A stretch of DNA of 64,000 bases from Hyphomicrobiales bacterium. GTDB taxonomy: Bacteria > Pseudomonadota > Alphaproteobacteria > Rhizobiales > Beijerinckiaceae. The DNA is taken from positions 1-64,000 of the forward strand of contig JAIXZO010000015.1 in assembly GCA_027489535.1 (NCBI GenBank). Direction: 5' to 3'. Of this stretch, positions 25,985-34,658 are shown piece by piece. The notes beneath the pieces are model-generated. The model was not told the DNA's origin, did not search any database, and saw only the letters and a program-made list of their open reading frames with translations. Position 1 is the first letter of the stretch. Every line of letters begins with the position of its first letter. The position numbers were made by a program, and so were the translations under genes.

Positions 25985-26902
25985 TCAGGCTCCTTCCGAG
26001 CGGGGCGTTTCAGGGGCGGGTTTCGCGGCCCAGATGCCAACCAGAATGAGGACGCCGCCCGCGGCCTGCATGAGCGTGAGCGCCTCGCCCAGCACGACCC
26101 AGGCGACGGCGGCGGCGGCGACCGCCTCGAGGAAGATGACGAGCGAGCTGAACGTGGTCGGGAGGCGGCCGAGCGCCACGGCAAGGAGGCCCTGCCCGCC
26201 CGCATGGCTGATGAGGGCCATCGCGACGAGCGCGGCCGCGCCTTCCCGCGTCGAAGGCATGAAGCGGTCGCCCGCCGTGAAGGCGACGACGAAGAGCACG
26301 GCGGCCGTGACGACCGACGCGCCGAAGGTGACGCGGCCGGGGCCGGCGTGATCGCGCGAACTCTTCACCGCGAAGAAATACAGCGCGAAGAAGAATGCGG
26401 TGACGAGCCCGTAGACGTCGCCGCGGATGCGGGCGGGATCGACCGACAGGGAATTGCCGATCAACGCGCCGCCGCCGAGCAGGCACAGCGAGATGCCGAT
26501 GACGGTGCCGCGCGAAATGCGCTCGCGAAACACCAGCCACGCCACGAGAATGACCCAGAGCGGCGCGGTGGTGGCGAAGAAGGTGGCGTTGGCCACCGTG
26601 GTGCCGAGGATCGACAGATGCCAGAAGATCAGGTCGCCCGAGAAGAACAGGCCGCCGAGCACCGTCGCCTTGGTGAAGGTGGGCCGGTTGACGCGTCCGC
26701 GATCCTCGAGCGCGGCCCAGACGGCGAGCGCCGGCACCGCGAGAGCGACGCGCCAGAAGGCGGATGCGAAGGGCCCCACTGCGGCGTCGTTCGCGAAGCG
26801 CACGAAGATCGGCGAGACGCCCATCGCGACGGCGCCGGCGACCAACGCGGCGAAGGGCAGAAACAGGCCGGCCGCGGGGCGGCTGAGGGATGCGGGAGTC
26901 AC
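25985..26902 (-). CDS. DMT-superfamily EamA transporter
   Basis: A 305-residue inner-membrane protein with two EamA repeats and about 10 transmembrane helices, of the drug/metabolite transporter type (RhaT/YdcZ relatives). The first repeat covers about residues 13-145 and the second about 155-295. The start is GTG at 26902. It opens the operon DMT - glycerate kinase - DUF1036 - pyk, so export or uptake of a small organic acid linked to glycerate is an attractive but unproven role. Confidence 0.88.
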   Translation of the reverse strand: MTPASLSRPAAGLFLPFAALVAGAVAMGVSPIFVRFANDAAVGPFASAFWRVALAVPALAVWAALEDRGRVNRPTFTKATVLGGLFFSGDLIFWHLSILGTTVANATFFATTAPLWVILVAWLVFRERISRGTVIGISLCLLGGGALIGNSLSVDPARIRGDVYGLVTAFFFALYFFAVKSSRDHAGPGRVTFGASVVTAAVLFVVAFTAGDRFMPSTREGAAALVAMALISHAGGQGLLAVALGRLPTTFSSLVIFLEAVAAAAVAWVVLGEALTLMQAAGGVLILVGIWAAKPAPETPRSEGA

Positions 26903-26995
26903 GATTCACCGGAAACGGGGACGAACGGCCGGGATCGTATGGCACGGGCCGCGCCGCGTCACTATGATGACGCAACTTCCTCGAACGGATCGGCC

Positions 26996-27793
26996 ATGGA
27001 CGCGGCGCGCTTGGAACACCCGGTGGAATTGGAACACTCGGTGGAAATCGTGGCGGGAGACCCCGCCTGTGGCGTGCTGATCCTGTGCGATCATGCCTCC
27101 AACGCCGTGCCCGCCGACTATGCCGATCTCGGGCTGCCGAAGGCGCAGCTCGCCCGGCATATCGGCTACGACATCGGCGCGGCGGCGCTGTCGCGGCGGT
27201 TGGCGCGGGAGCTGGGAGCGCCGGCGCTGCTGACCGATTTCTCGCGTCTCGTGATCGACCCCAACCGCGGCGAAGACGATCCGACGCTCGTGATGCGCCT
27301 GTCGGACGGCGCGATCGTGCCGGGCAATGCGCGGGCGGACGCCGCGGAGGTGGAGCGGCGGCTGTCGCGCTTCTACCGGCCTTACGACCGGGCGATCACG
27401 GCGGCGGTGGAGGCGGGCATCGCGGCGGGCGCGCCGCCCGCGATCGTCTCGATCCACTCCTTCACGCCCGCTTGGAAGGGCGTGCCCCGGCCTTGGCATG
27501 TGGGCGTGCTGTGGCACGACGATCCGCGCCTGCCGCTCGCCCTGTTGGCCGCGCTGGCGGCCGAGACGGACCTCGTCACGGGCGACAACGAGCCCTATCG
27601 CGGCGGGCTGCCCGGCGACACCGTGGACCGGCATGCGACGGCGCGGGGGCTGCCCAATGCGTTGATCGAGGTGCGGCAGGACCTGATCGGCACAGACGCG
27701 GAGGCGGAGGCGTGGGGCGTGCGGCTGGCCGGCATTCTCGCGCCGCTGGTGCTCGACGGCCGCAAGGCGGCGGCGGTCGGTTCCGGGCGATAA
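26996..27793 (+). CDS. N-formylglutamate amidohydrolase family protein (copy 1)
   Basis: A 265-residue member of the N-formylglutamate amidohydrolase family (PF05013), zinc hydrolases related to the last step of histidine degradation, though many family members have unknown substrates. Motifs: LILCDHASNAVP, RLVIDPNRGEDDPT, IVSIHSFTPAWKG and the distal LIEVRQDLIG. No other hut genes are nearby, so a histidine-catabolic role is not supported by context. The ATG at 26996 is chosen; an in-frame ATG at 26939 is possible. The N-terminus contains an 18-base tandem duplication (27011-27046). A second paralogue lies at 41455. Confidence 0.85.
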   Translation: MDAARLEHPVELEHSVEIVAGDPACGVLILCDHASNAVPADYADLGLPKAQLARHIGYDIGAAALSRRLARELGAPALLTDFSRLVIDPNRGEDDPTLVMRLSDGAIVPGNARADAAEVERRLSRFYRPYDRAITAAVEAGIAAGAPPAIVSIHSFTPAWKGVPRPWHVGVLWHDDPRLPLALLAALAAETDLVTGDNEPYRGGLPGDTVDRHATARGLPNALIEVRQDLIGTDAEAEAWGVRLAGILAPLVLDGRKAAAVGSGR

Positions 27794-27908
27794 TCCCCGT
27801 CGTCCACAGGCTGCGCCCGGCAACCGGGCCTCGCCGTCTTGACCGGGACGCGGCCTTGGCCGACACGAGGCGCAATCTTACTCGCGTTCCCCACAAGGAC
27901 ATACGACC

Positions 27909-28148
27909 ATGCAGAATTCCGTCGCAGCCGACGAATTGAAGGCCGTCATCGAGCGCATCGAGCGCCTCGAAGAGGAAAAGGCCGCACTGGCGGGCGACAT
28001 CCGCGACGTCTATGCGGAGGCCAAGGGCAACGGCTTCGACACGAAGATCATCCGCAAGATCGTGGCGCTGCGCAAAAAGGACCATGCGGAGCGGCAGGAG
28101 GAAGAAGCCATCCTCGAGCTTTACATGGAAGCGCTCGGCATGGGCTGA
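27909..28148 (+). CDS. gapR: GapR (DUF2312) nucleoid-associated protein
   Basis: A 79-residue DUF2312 protein. It begins with a coiled-coil helix ([23 protein letters not shown]) and carries the conserved [21 protein letters not shown] segment whose lysines contact DNA. In Caulobacter, GapR forms a clamp-like tetramer around overtwisted DNA ahead of polymerases and stimulates type II topoisomerases, and it is essential for normal growth. The length and full-domain conservation make orthology very likely. It converges on the MepK-like gene with 15 bases between stops. The ATG is preceded by AAGGA 9 bases upstream. Confidence 0.95.
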   Translation: MQNSVAADELKAVIERIERLEEEKAALAGDIRDVYAEAKGNGFDTKIIRKIVALRKKDHAERQEEEAILELYMEALGMG

Positions 28149-28163
28149 GCGACGCGCGGACGG

Positions 28164-29912
28164 TCAGCGCGTTCCGGCCGGCCCGAAGCGGTCGGTCGGC
28201 AGCGACCCCGGCGGCGGCACGAAGCCGCCCGTCGCGGTCGGCGTGGCCGCGAGCATGCCCGGCGCGAGCTGCGGCCGCGCGGCGACGGACCCCGTGGTGA
28301 GGACGTCGCCCGATTTTGATTTCACGCTCTTCGACGGCACGACCTTGACGGCCTCGGTCTTGGCATCGGGCTTGGCCGGCTCGATCTTGGCCGCCGCTTT
28401 CGCGGGCTCGGCATTGACGGGCTCGGCCTTGGCGGTCTGCGGACGTGCGGGCGGAAGCGGGGCGAAGACGGCGGGTGCCGGGGCATAGGCCGATACGGCC
28501 GTGCCGAGCGACTTTTCCGGAACGCCGGTGATGACGGCGGGCAAGGCCACCGCGCCGCTCGACTTTACGGAACCCACGACGGTCGGCTCGACGCCGGCGA
28601 CGCGATATTCGACCGGACGCGCGGTCGGCATCGGCACGTCGGCGGCCTTGCCGACGAGCGGCGCGGCGGCGACGACGACCGGGGCCGTGCCGGGACGGTC
28701 GGTCGAGGGCGGCAAAGGCACGTCGGCCGGCTTGTAATTCGCCAGCGAGGTGAGCACCGCCACCGTGACGGGCGCGGTCGCCGGCATGCCGAGACGGCCG
28801 GTCGGCGGCAGCGGCGCGGGGCCGTTCTGCCAGACGAGCTGCGGCATGTCCTGCCCGCTGCGCGCCATCGGGGCGGTCGAGGGCCGCGTTTCCGCGACGA
28901 CGACGGACGGCACGCGCGGGGCGGGCTTTTGCGGGATCGGCGTGTCGACGACGGGCTTGTCGTCCGGCTCGGACTGAACCGGGCCGCGATTGCGCGCGAC
29001 CATGCGGCTACGGCCGCGCGGCTTGGCGACTTCCTCGTCCTCGTCCTCATTGCCGCCGAAGAGCCAGGCGAAGAAGCCCTTGCTCTTGGTCGCGGCCGGG
29101 GCGGTCTCGCCCGCATCCGCATAGCTCGAAGCACCGAACACCGTGCCGCCGTTGGCGACGACTTCGGCATAGGCCTCGTCGTAGCGGGCCATCGGCTTGC
29201 CGTCGGTCGGCACGTGGACCGTCTTGCCGTCCGGGAACACGCGGGCGAGCTGATCGCGGTTCATGCGCGGCCAATGGCGCACGCTGCCCGCGTCGAGATG
29301 CACGAAGGGATTGTAGGCGGTCGGGTAATAGCCGACGCCGCCGCGCTGCAGGCGCAGCGCGATGTCGCGCACCTTCTGCATCGACACGTCGGGCAGATAG
29401 AAGTCCATCGCCTTGCCGCGCGTGTGCTGCGAATGCTTGGCGACCGCGCTGGAACGGCGGCGGAGCATGGCGTTGGTTTCGGGCGAGCGATAGGCCGAAA
29501 CGACATGCACCGGCTCTTCCGAACCGACGGAGCGATGCACTTCCCACACGATGTCGAACAGGCGCGGATCCATGCTGGTGGGCTCGTCGCGACGCCAGTC
29601 GCGCAACGCCCAATTCAGCTTTTCCAACGCGTCGCGGTCGAACTGGCCGTTGCGCTTGAACGTGATGCGGACGCTTTCCTGCGTGTGCGCATGGTAGATT
29701 TCGAGCGTGCGCGTATCGCCGTTGGCGACGAGATCGCCGCCGGCGCGGGTGCCCGCGATCAGCGCGGCGGCGGCGACGAAGCCGACGAAGACGCTACGGC
29801 GGACGCGGTCCGCAAGGCGGAACCCGGAGAGGATACGCAAGGGTCGCAAGGCATTTTCCTGCTGACGGCCCCACCGGGCGCTACACACGCATCGCGCCCG
29901 ACGCATCGGCAC
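28164..29912 (-). CDS. DUF882 / M15-type murein endopeptidase, MepK-like, with long disordered tail
   Basis: A 582-residue exported protein. A signal/anchor helix (about 40-60) is followed by a DUF882 peptidase domain (about 65-240) with the zinc-binding pattern KHSQHTRGKAMDFYLP and the later HLDAG. E. coli MepK (YcbK) of this family cleaves 3-3 (L,D) cross-links in peptidoglycan. The C-terminal 300 residues are Pro/Ala/Lys-rich, low-complexity and probably disordered or wall-spanning; such a tail is absent from MepK. It follows the L,D-transpeptidase gene after 83 bases, the same pairing as ycbB-ycbK in E. coli. The start is uncertain: ATG at 29912 or 29906 gives a long pre-sequence. Confidence 0.87.
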   Translation of the reverse strand: MPMRRARCVCSARWGRQQENALRPLRILSGFRLADRVRRSVFVGFVAAAALIAGTRAGGDLVANGDTRTLEIYHAHTQESVRITFKRNGQFDRDALEKLNWALRDWRRDEPTSMDPRLFDIVWEVHRSVGSEEPVHVVSAYRSPETNAMLRRRSSAVAKHSQHTRGKAMDFYLPDVSMQKVRDIALRLQRGGVGYYPTAYNPFVHLDAGSVRHWPRMNRDQLARVFPDGKTVHVPTDGKPMARYDEAYAEVVANGGTVFGASSYADAGETAPAATKSKGFFAWLFGGNEDEDEEVAKPRGRSRMVARNRGPVQSEPDDKPVVDTPIPQKPAPRVPSVVVAETRPSTAPMARSGQDMPQLVWQNGPAPLPPTGRLGMPATAPVTVAVLTSLANYKPADVPLPPSTDRPGTAPVVVAAAPLVGKAADVPMPTARPVEYRVAGVEPTVVGSVKSSGAVALPAVITGVPEKSLGTAVSAYAPAPAVFAPLPPARPQTAKAEPVNAEPAKAAAKIEPAKPDAKTEAVKVVPSKSVKSKSGDVLTTGSVAARPQLAPGMLAATPTATGGFVPPPGSLPTDRFGPAGTR

Positions 29913-29995
29913 GACAGGACGAAACTACTCAACGGAATCTTGCCGAAAATCCTTAACGTCCGGTTTCGACGGCGGCGAAACGGGCCCCGCCGCCG

Positions 29996-31549
29996 TCAGC
30001 GGGACGCCACGCGGCTGGGGCTTTGACGCAAGGCGGTGCGCACTTTCTCGTCGTGGCCGTAGATGTCGGGCAGCCGCTTCAAGCGCCCCTGCTCGTCCAC
30101 GACGACGGTGAAATAGGTCAGATGAACGGGCAGCGGCCGTGCGAGATGAACCGTGCGCTCGCCCTTGCCGATCAACCCCTTCAGCCGTTCCTCGCCGAAG
30201 CCCGTGTCGCCGAGAACCGCTTCGGCCAAGGCGAAGGGCTGGTCGACGCGCACGCAGCCGTGGCTGAACGCACGCTCGTCCTTGGCGAACAATTTCCGCT
30301 GCGGCGTGTCGTGGATGTAGACCGCGTGCTGGTTGGGGAACATGAACTTGATGAAGCCGAGCGCGTTGCGCTCGCCCGGCGGCTGGCGGATCGAGACCGA
30401 ATTGCCGTTGCGCGTGACGAGATAGCCGTGGCGCGCGGCATAATCGGGATCGGCCGCGAGGCGGGGCAGGATCTCCTTGCGCAGGATCGACTGCGGGATG
30501 CTCCAGGACGGATTCACGACCACATATTCCATGGTCTCGGAAAAGACCGGCGTCTGCGTCTTGGGCGTTCCGACGACCACGCGGGCAGTGTGGACGGCGC
30601 GGCCGCCGTCGACGACGCGGAGTTCGTATTCGGGAATGTTGACCTCGATCCGGCGTTCGCCGAGATCGCGCGGCAGCCAACGCCACCGTTCCATATTGGC
30701 GATGACGTCCCCCAGAGACGGGGGCACGGCGAGGACGGGCGACGGCTTGGCATCGCCGCCCTTGAGGGTGAGCGTGCCGGTCGCCTCGCGCATTTCGACG
30801 AGCTTTTCGCGCAGGGCGCGATAGCCGGCATGGGGCGGATTGTAGGCCTGCAGCGCATCGCCCGCGTTCGGCGCGGCGGCCAATTCGGCGAGGACGGCGG
30901 AGGCGACGGGCAGTTCCAGCGTCGGCGTGATGTTCTTGGAGAGGCGGGTCGGCTCGATGCGTCCGCCGCGGGCGTCGCGGGCATAGGCCACGGCGGCGAA
31001 GGAGGCGGCGACGTCGGCGCGCGCCCGTGCTGCCGCATCGCCTTCCGGCGCGGGCAAGGCGTAATCTACGACTTCGAGCGCATCGTCTTCGGCTTTAGCG
31101 AGCCGCGCGACCAAGGAGCGACCGGCAGAGGTCCAGCCGGCGCCGTCCGACCATAGGGGCCGGAATTCGCGGGCGGCATAGACGGCGAGAACGGCTTCAT
31201 ATTCCGCGCGAGAGATGCGCGGCCGGGCGATCGCGCCGGGCTCCGTCGCCAAGGCCTTCATGGCCGCGGCGATGTCGCTCACGCTCGGGCCTTTGGGCAC
31301 GAAACCGTCGGCCGGGGGAACGATCGACGGGGCGCGCTCGGGCGCGGCCGACATCAAGCTCTGCTGGACGTCGCCGGGGGCCAAGGGCGGATAGGCGGGC
31401 AGCGCGGCTTCGGACAGGGCCGAGGGCGCGACCGAGCCGCGAATGTCGAGGGCGTCGAGATCGCCCGCGCGGGCCGACGATGCGGCCGCCAGAGCGAAGC
31501 AGAACGCCAAGGTTTCAACGACGCCACGAAACGCATTACCGGAATTCAC
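29996..31549 (-). CDS. L,D-transpeptidase, YcbB/LdtD family
   Basis: A 517-residue periplasmic L,D-transpeptidase that forms 3-3 peptidoglycan cross-links. A signal peptide (1-28) is followed by the YcbB-type scaffold domain (about 105-230, with EFRPLWSDGAGWT), a region around LVEMREATGTLTL, and the YkuD catalytic domain (about 285-480). The active site is FSHGCVRV with the nucleophilic Cys at about residue 432 and the upstream His in YIHDTP. The start is GTG at 31549, overlapping the regulator stop by 4 bases, so translation is coupled. With the MepK-like gene downstream it makes a cross-link synthesis/hydrolysis pair. Confidence 0.93.
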   Translation of the reverse strand: MNSGNAFRGVVETLAFCFALAAASSARAGDLDALDIRGSVAPSALSEAALPAYPPLAPGDVQQSLMSAAPERAPSIVPPADGFVPKGPSVSDIAAAMKALATEPGAIARPRISRAEYEAVLAVYAAREFRPLWSDGAGWTSAGRSLVARLAKAEDDALEVVDYALPAPEGDAAARARADVAASFAAVAYARDARGGRIEPTRLSKNITPTLELPVASAVLAELAAAPNAGDALQAYNPPHAGYRALREKLVEMREATGTLTLKGGDAKPSPVLAVPPSLGDVIANMERWRWLPRDLGERRIEVNIPEYELRVVDGGRAVHTARVVVGTPKTQTPVFSETMEYVVVNPSWSIPQSILRKEILPRLAADPDYAARHGYLVTRNGNSVSIRQPPGERNALGFIKFMFPNQHAVYIHDTPQRKLFAKDERAFSHGCVRVDQPFALAEAVLGDTGFGEERLKGLIGKGERTVHLARPLPVHLTYFTVVVDEQGRLKRLPDIYGHDEKVRTALRQSPSRVASR

Positions 31550-32946
31550 GCGGCATCTCCCAAAAGGGCATCCTGCTGGTCGGCGACGAGGCCGAGATCG
31601 CGGGCTTTGCGGTACAAGGTGGATCGCCCGATGCCGAGATCGGCGGCGGCACGCCCGACATGGCCGGACGCACGGTCGAGCGCCTGTCGGATGGCCTCCG
31701 CCTCGATGGCGGCGAGGGTTTTGGGACGCCCTGCGGCATCCAGGTAGCCGGACGGCGGCGGCAGACCCGCCGCGGCCGGACCGGACGGGGCCTTCGCCGC
31801 GCGCCGGCGCAGCGGGGCGACCTCTCCCGTGATCGTCGGCAGATGTGCGGCCCCGATCATGTCACCGTCCGACATCAGCACGGCGCGATGAAGGACGAGA
31901 TCGAGTTCCCGCAGATTGCCCGGCCAGGCATAGGCGCGGATGAGGTCGAGCGCCGCGCGGTCGATGCCGCGCACGGCGCGCCCGCATTCGAGACCCGCCC
32001 GGATCGCGATTTCATCCGCCAGAGCCTCGATGTCCTGCGGACGGTCGCGCAGGCTCGGCAGCGGCACCGGCTGGACGGCGAGGCGCATATAGAGGTCGTC
32101 GCGGAACGATCCCGACCGGACGCAAGCGGCGAGATCGACGCGGGTGGTGGCGTAAAAGCGGACCTGACGGCGGGCGGCGGATGCCGCGCCCGAAAAGCCG
32201 AAATGCGAGCCGTCGAACCAGCGGGCCAAGAGGCCCTGCCCTTCTTCGCAAAGCGCGTCGACGTCTCCGACCATGAGGGCGGAATTGGAATCGCGGGCCT
32301 TGGCGAAAGCCGCGCGAAGATCCGCCGGCGTTTCAGCACGGGCGGAAAACCACACCGCGTTGCGGTCCGCCCGGTCGCTTGCGGCATTGACGGCGCGGCT
32401 GAACATGCGCTTGCCGGTTCCCGTCTCGCCCGTCACGAGCAGCGGCAGACCGGAGCGGGCGGCCCGCAGACCCAAATCGCGCGCGCGCATCATGGCGGGG
32501 GAGGCGGTGACCAAGCCTTCGAGACCCCCGCCGACCGACGCCGGAGAACGGTCGAGCAGAGCGCGTTCCAGCACCCCGAGGCGGACGGCATTGCCCAGCG
32601 CGGCGGCGAGCCGCTCCAATCCCGCAGGCCGCACGATGAAGTCGCAGGCGCCGGCGCGCAGCGCGGAGGGAACCGTGTCGATGCCGCCCGAGGACGCATG
32701 CACGATGACGGGCGGCACGCCGATGCGGCCGCGCAGCCGCGCGAGCACGCCCATGCCGTCGAGATCCGGCATCACGAGATCGAGGATGACCGCGACGACG
32801 CCGTCGGAGGCCGCGGAATCGAGACGCAGCAACGCCTCCGCCGCACTCGCCGCCGAGACGGTCGCGTAGCCGCAGCGCGCGACGAGTGTCTCCAGTCGGC
32901 GACGCTCTTCGGCGTCGTCATCGACGATCAATACGGTTTTGGGCAT
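31546..32946 (-). CDS. NtrC-like response regulator lacking the GAFTGA loop
   Basis: A 466-residue protein with receiver (1-120), AAA+ (about 145-370) and Fis-type HTH (about 420-455, HVGRAAADLGIGRSTLYRKA) domains. The receiver has the acidic pocket (VDDD) and phospho-Asp (VILDLVMPD), but the conserved Lys is Arg (FIVRPAG). In the AAA+ domain Walker A is intact (GETGTGKR). However, the sigma-54-contacting GAFTGA loop is absent, with only about 35 residues between Walker A and B, and Walker B reads ALMVGDVDAL instead of LFLDEI. The FRDDLYMRL arginine-finger region remains. It therefore cannot be a normal sigma-54 activator and is probably a sigma-70-type regulator. It heads the LdtD/MepK operon. 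Confidence 0.88.
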   Translation of the reverse strand: MPKTVLIVDDDAEERRRLETLVARCGYATVSAASAAEALLRLDSAASDGVVAVILDLVMPDLDGMGVLARLRGRIGVPPVIVHASSGGIDTVPSALRAGACDFIVRPAGLERLAAALGNAVRLGVLERALLDRSPASVGGGLEGLVTASPAMMRARDLGLRAARSGLPLLVTGETGTGKRMFSRAVNAASDRADRNAVWFSARAETPADLRAAFAKARDSNSALMVGDVDALCEEGQGLLARWFDGSHFGFSGAASAARRQVRFYATTRVDLAACVRSGSFRDDLYMRLAVQPVPLPSLRDRPQDIEALADEIAIRAGLECGRAVRGIDRAALDLIRAYAWPGNLRELDLVLHRAVLMSDGDMIGAAHLPTITGEVAPLRRRAAKAPSGPAAAGLPPPSGYLDAAGRPKTLAAIEAEAIRQALDRASGHVGRAAADLGIGRSTLYRKARDLGLVADQQDALLGDAA

Positions 32947-33227
32947 CGGTCCAACGTGCTGGAGGCGGACGGCTGAGTCGGACGCGATCGTCGGGCCGTA
33001 GGGTAAACGTGGCTTTAACGGCGTCGCACATCCGCCTCAAATTGAGCCTGAAATATCGCTTTCCGAGTTTCGACCGGGCGTGCCCAAGCGTGCGGCGACG
33101 GTCCGGCCCGGCGACCCGTTTCGGGCGGCTGCGGCGGGGAGCGTCCGCGTTAACCGAACAGAAAGGTTTCTCGCACGTGCATCGCGAATTATGTGCTACT
33201 AAAAATTGAATAACCTCAGGTGGCGTA
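32947..33227. other. Divergent intergenic region of the wall operon and the coiled-coil gene
   Basis: The 281 bases hold no reading frame with coding character. A TAAA-N7-TTAA element lies at 33004-33018, one mismatch from the CtrA consensus. An 8-base palindrome GCACGTGC sits at 33173-33180. A possible promoter for the coiled-coil gene is TTTCTC - 17 bases - TATGTG just left of 33205. The right 60 bases are AT-richer than the surroundings. Confidence 0.3.
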
Positions 33228-34631
33228 ATGTTGCGTTTGTTCGGTGCGAAGACCCCAGTGGAACGTGAGCGGCCGCAGGCCGTCGCGGTGCCCGCCGTGA
33301 CCGATTTCTCGGAACTGGAAGCCGTCTTCGACAAGCTGTCGGAAGGCCTTGCCGAGGTTTCGTCGATTCAGGCGCTGGTCGTGGGATTGCGGCAGGCGCT
33401 GACGCAGGCGCTGGTACAGCAGCGCGCGCTGAAATCGCAGAACGCCCGTCTCGAATCGACCATCGCATCGCTTCAGGACGATTTGGATGCCTCGCGCGAA
33501 AGCGGAACGGCGAGCGCCAAGCGGTTGGCCCAGCTGGAAACCGAATTGCCGCAGCTGCGGCAGGCCTTGGCAGGGCAGGAAGAGCTCACCAGCGACCTGC
33601 AGAACCGGATCGTCATCTCGCAGACCGACCTGCGCAGCGCCGTCGAGCGTGCGCAGGATCTCGCGATGCGCCTTGAGACGACGCAGCGCGACCTGACGAG
33701 CGCCGGCGAGGATCTCGTGCGCGGCCGCGACATGCTGGTCGAAGAGCAGAACAAGCATGCCGCGTTGCAGAAGTCGTTCGCGGAGACGCGCGCCGAACTC
33801 GACTCGATGATCAAGGAAGCCCGATCGCTGACCCAGCTGGCCGAGCGCAATGCCGGCGAGATCAGCGATCGCGACCGCGAATTGGCCGAAATGCGGGCCG
33901 AACGGACCCGGCTGCAGGCGACCATCGAGTCGCTGTCGAGCCGCTTGGACCACACGCTGCTGGAACTCGAGTCGACCAAGAAGCAGTTCGAAGAGGCCAA
34001 TCGCGACCACGCCGAGAACCGCCGCGTGACCGAGGCCAAGCTGGCCGGCGTGCAGAGCCGCGCCGCCACGCTCAACGGCCTCTTGGACGATGCCCGCGAT
34101 CAGCTGGCCCGCCGCACCGCCGAACTGCGCGACGCGCTGAACGACGTGAAGGACGTGCAGATCGCCAAGAACCGCGCCGAGGCCCGCGCCGAAGCCGCCG
34201 GACGCGCCGTGACCGATGCGGTCGACGTGCAGCGCAAGACGGAAGAGGCGCGCCGCGTGCTGTTCGAGCGCACCGAAATGCTGGCCAAGGCCCTCTCGGC
34301 TAAGGAAAAGAACCTTCAGCGCGTCGAAATGCAGATCGGCGAATTCGAGATGAAGCTCCGCGCTTCCGAACAGCTGGTGGAAAAGAACGCCCGCATCCAT
34401 GCCAAGCGCGAGCAGGAACTGCTGGCGCAGCTCGAGCGCGAGCGCATGGAACGCAGCCTGACGGAGGGTGCGTCCGAAGTGCTGCGCCGCGACAAGCTCC
34501 GCATCCAGCGCGAACTCGTGGACCTCAAGGCCCGCCTCACCGCCGCGACGCTGTCGGGCGAGATCGAGGAAGGCATGGAAGGGCTCGTGCAGCTCGAAGC
34601 GGAAACGCAGCAGGCCGCGCGCGACTCCTGA
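33228..34631 (+). CDS. Long coiled-coil protein, crescentin-like architecture
   Basis: A 467-residue protein with a short non-helical head (about 1-28, MLRLFGAKTPVERERPQ) followed by an almost uninterrupted coiled coil to about residue 455 with a very short tail. There are no membrane helices, signal peptide or ATPase motifs, which separates it from SMC proteins. The length and layout match bacterial intermediate-filament-like proteins such as Caulobacter crescentin; sequence similarity in coiled coils is a weak guide, so this is inference. The ATG at 33228 has AGGTGG 7 bases upstream. It is a single-gene unit, divergent from the wall operon. Confidence 0.75.
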   Translation: MLRLFGAKTPVERERPQAVAVPAVTDFSELEAVFDKLSEGLAEVSSIQALVVGLRQALTQALVQQRALKSQNARLESTIASLQDDLDASRESGTASAKRLAQLETELPQLRQALAGQEELTSDLQNRIVISQTDLRSAVERAQDLAMRLETTQRDLTSAGEDLVRGRDMLVEEQNKHAALQKSFAETRAELDSMIKEARSLTQLAERNAGEISDRDRELAEMRAERTRLQATIESLSSRLDHTLLELESTKKQFEEANRDHAENRRVTEAKLAGVQSRAATLNGLLDDARDQLARRTAELRDALNDVKDVQIAKNRAEARAEAAGRAVTDAVDVQRKTEEARRVLFERTEMLAKALSAKEKNLQRVEMQIGEFEMKLRASEQLVEKNARIHAKREQELLAQLERERMERSLTEGASEVLRRDKLRIQRELVDLKARLTAATLSGEIEEGMEGLVQLEAETQQAARDS

Positions 34632-34658
34632 TCGTCCGACCGACCGAGGGCGCGCGGG

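Noticed and set aside
27838..27867. CTTGACC upstream of gapR as a -35 box
   Set aside because: The -35 match is good, but no T/A-containing -10 lies at 16-18 bases; not called as a promoter.
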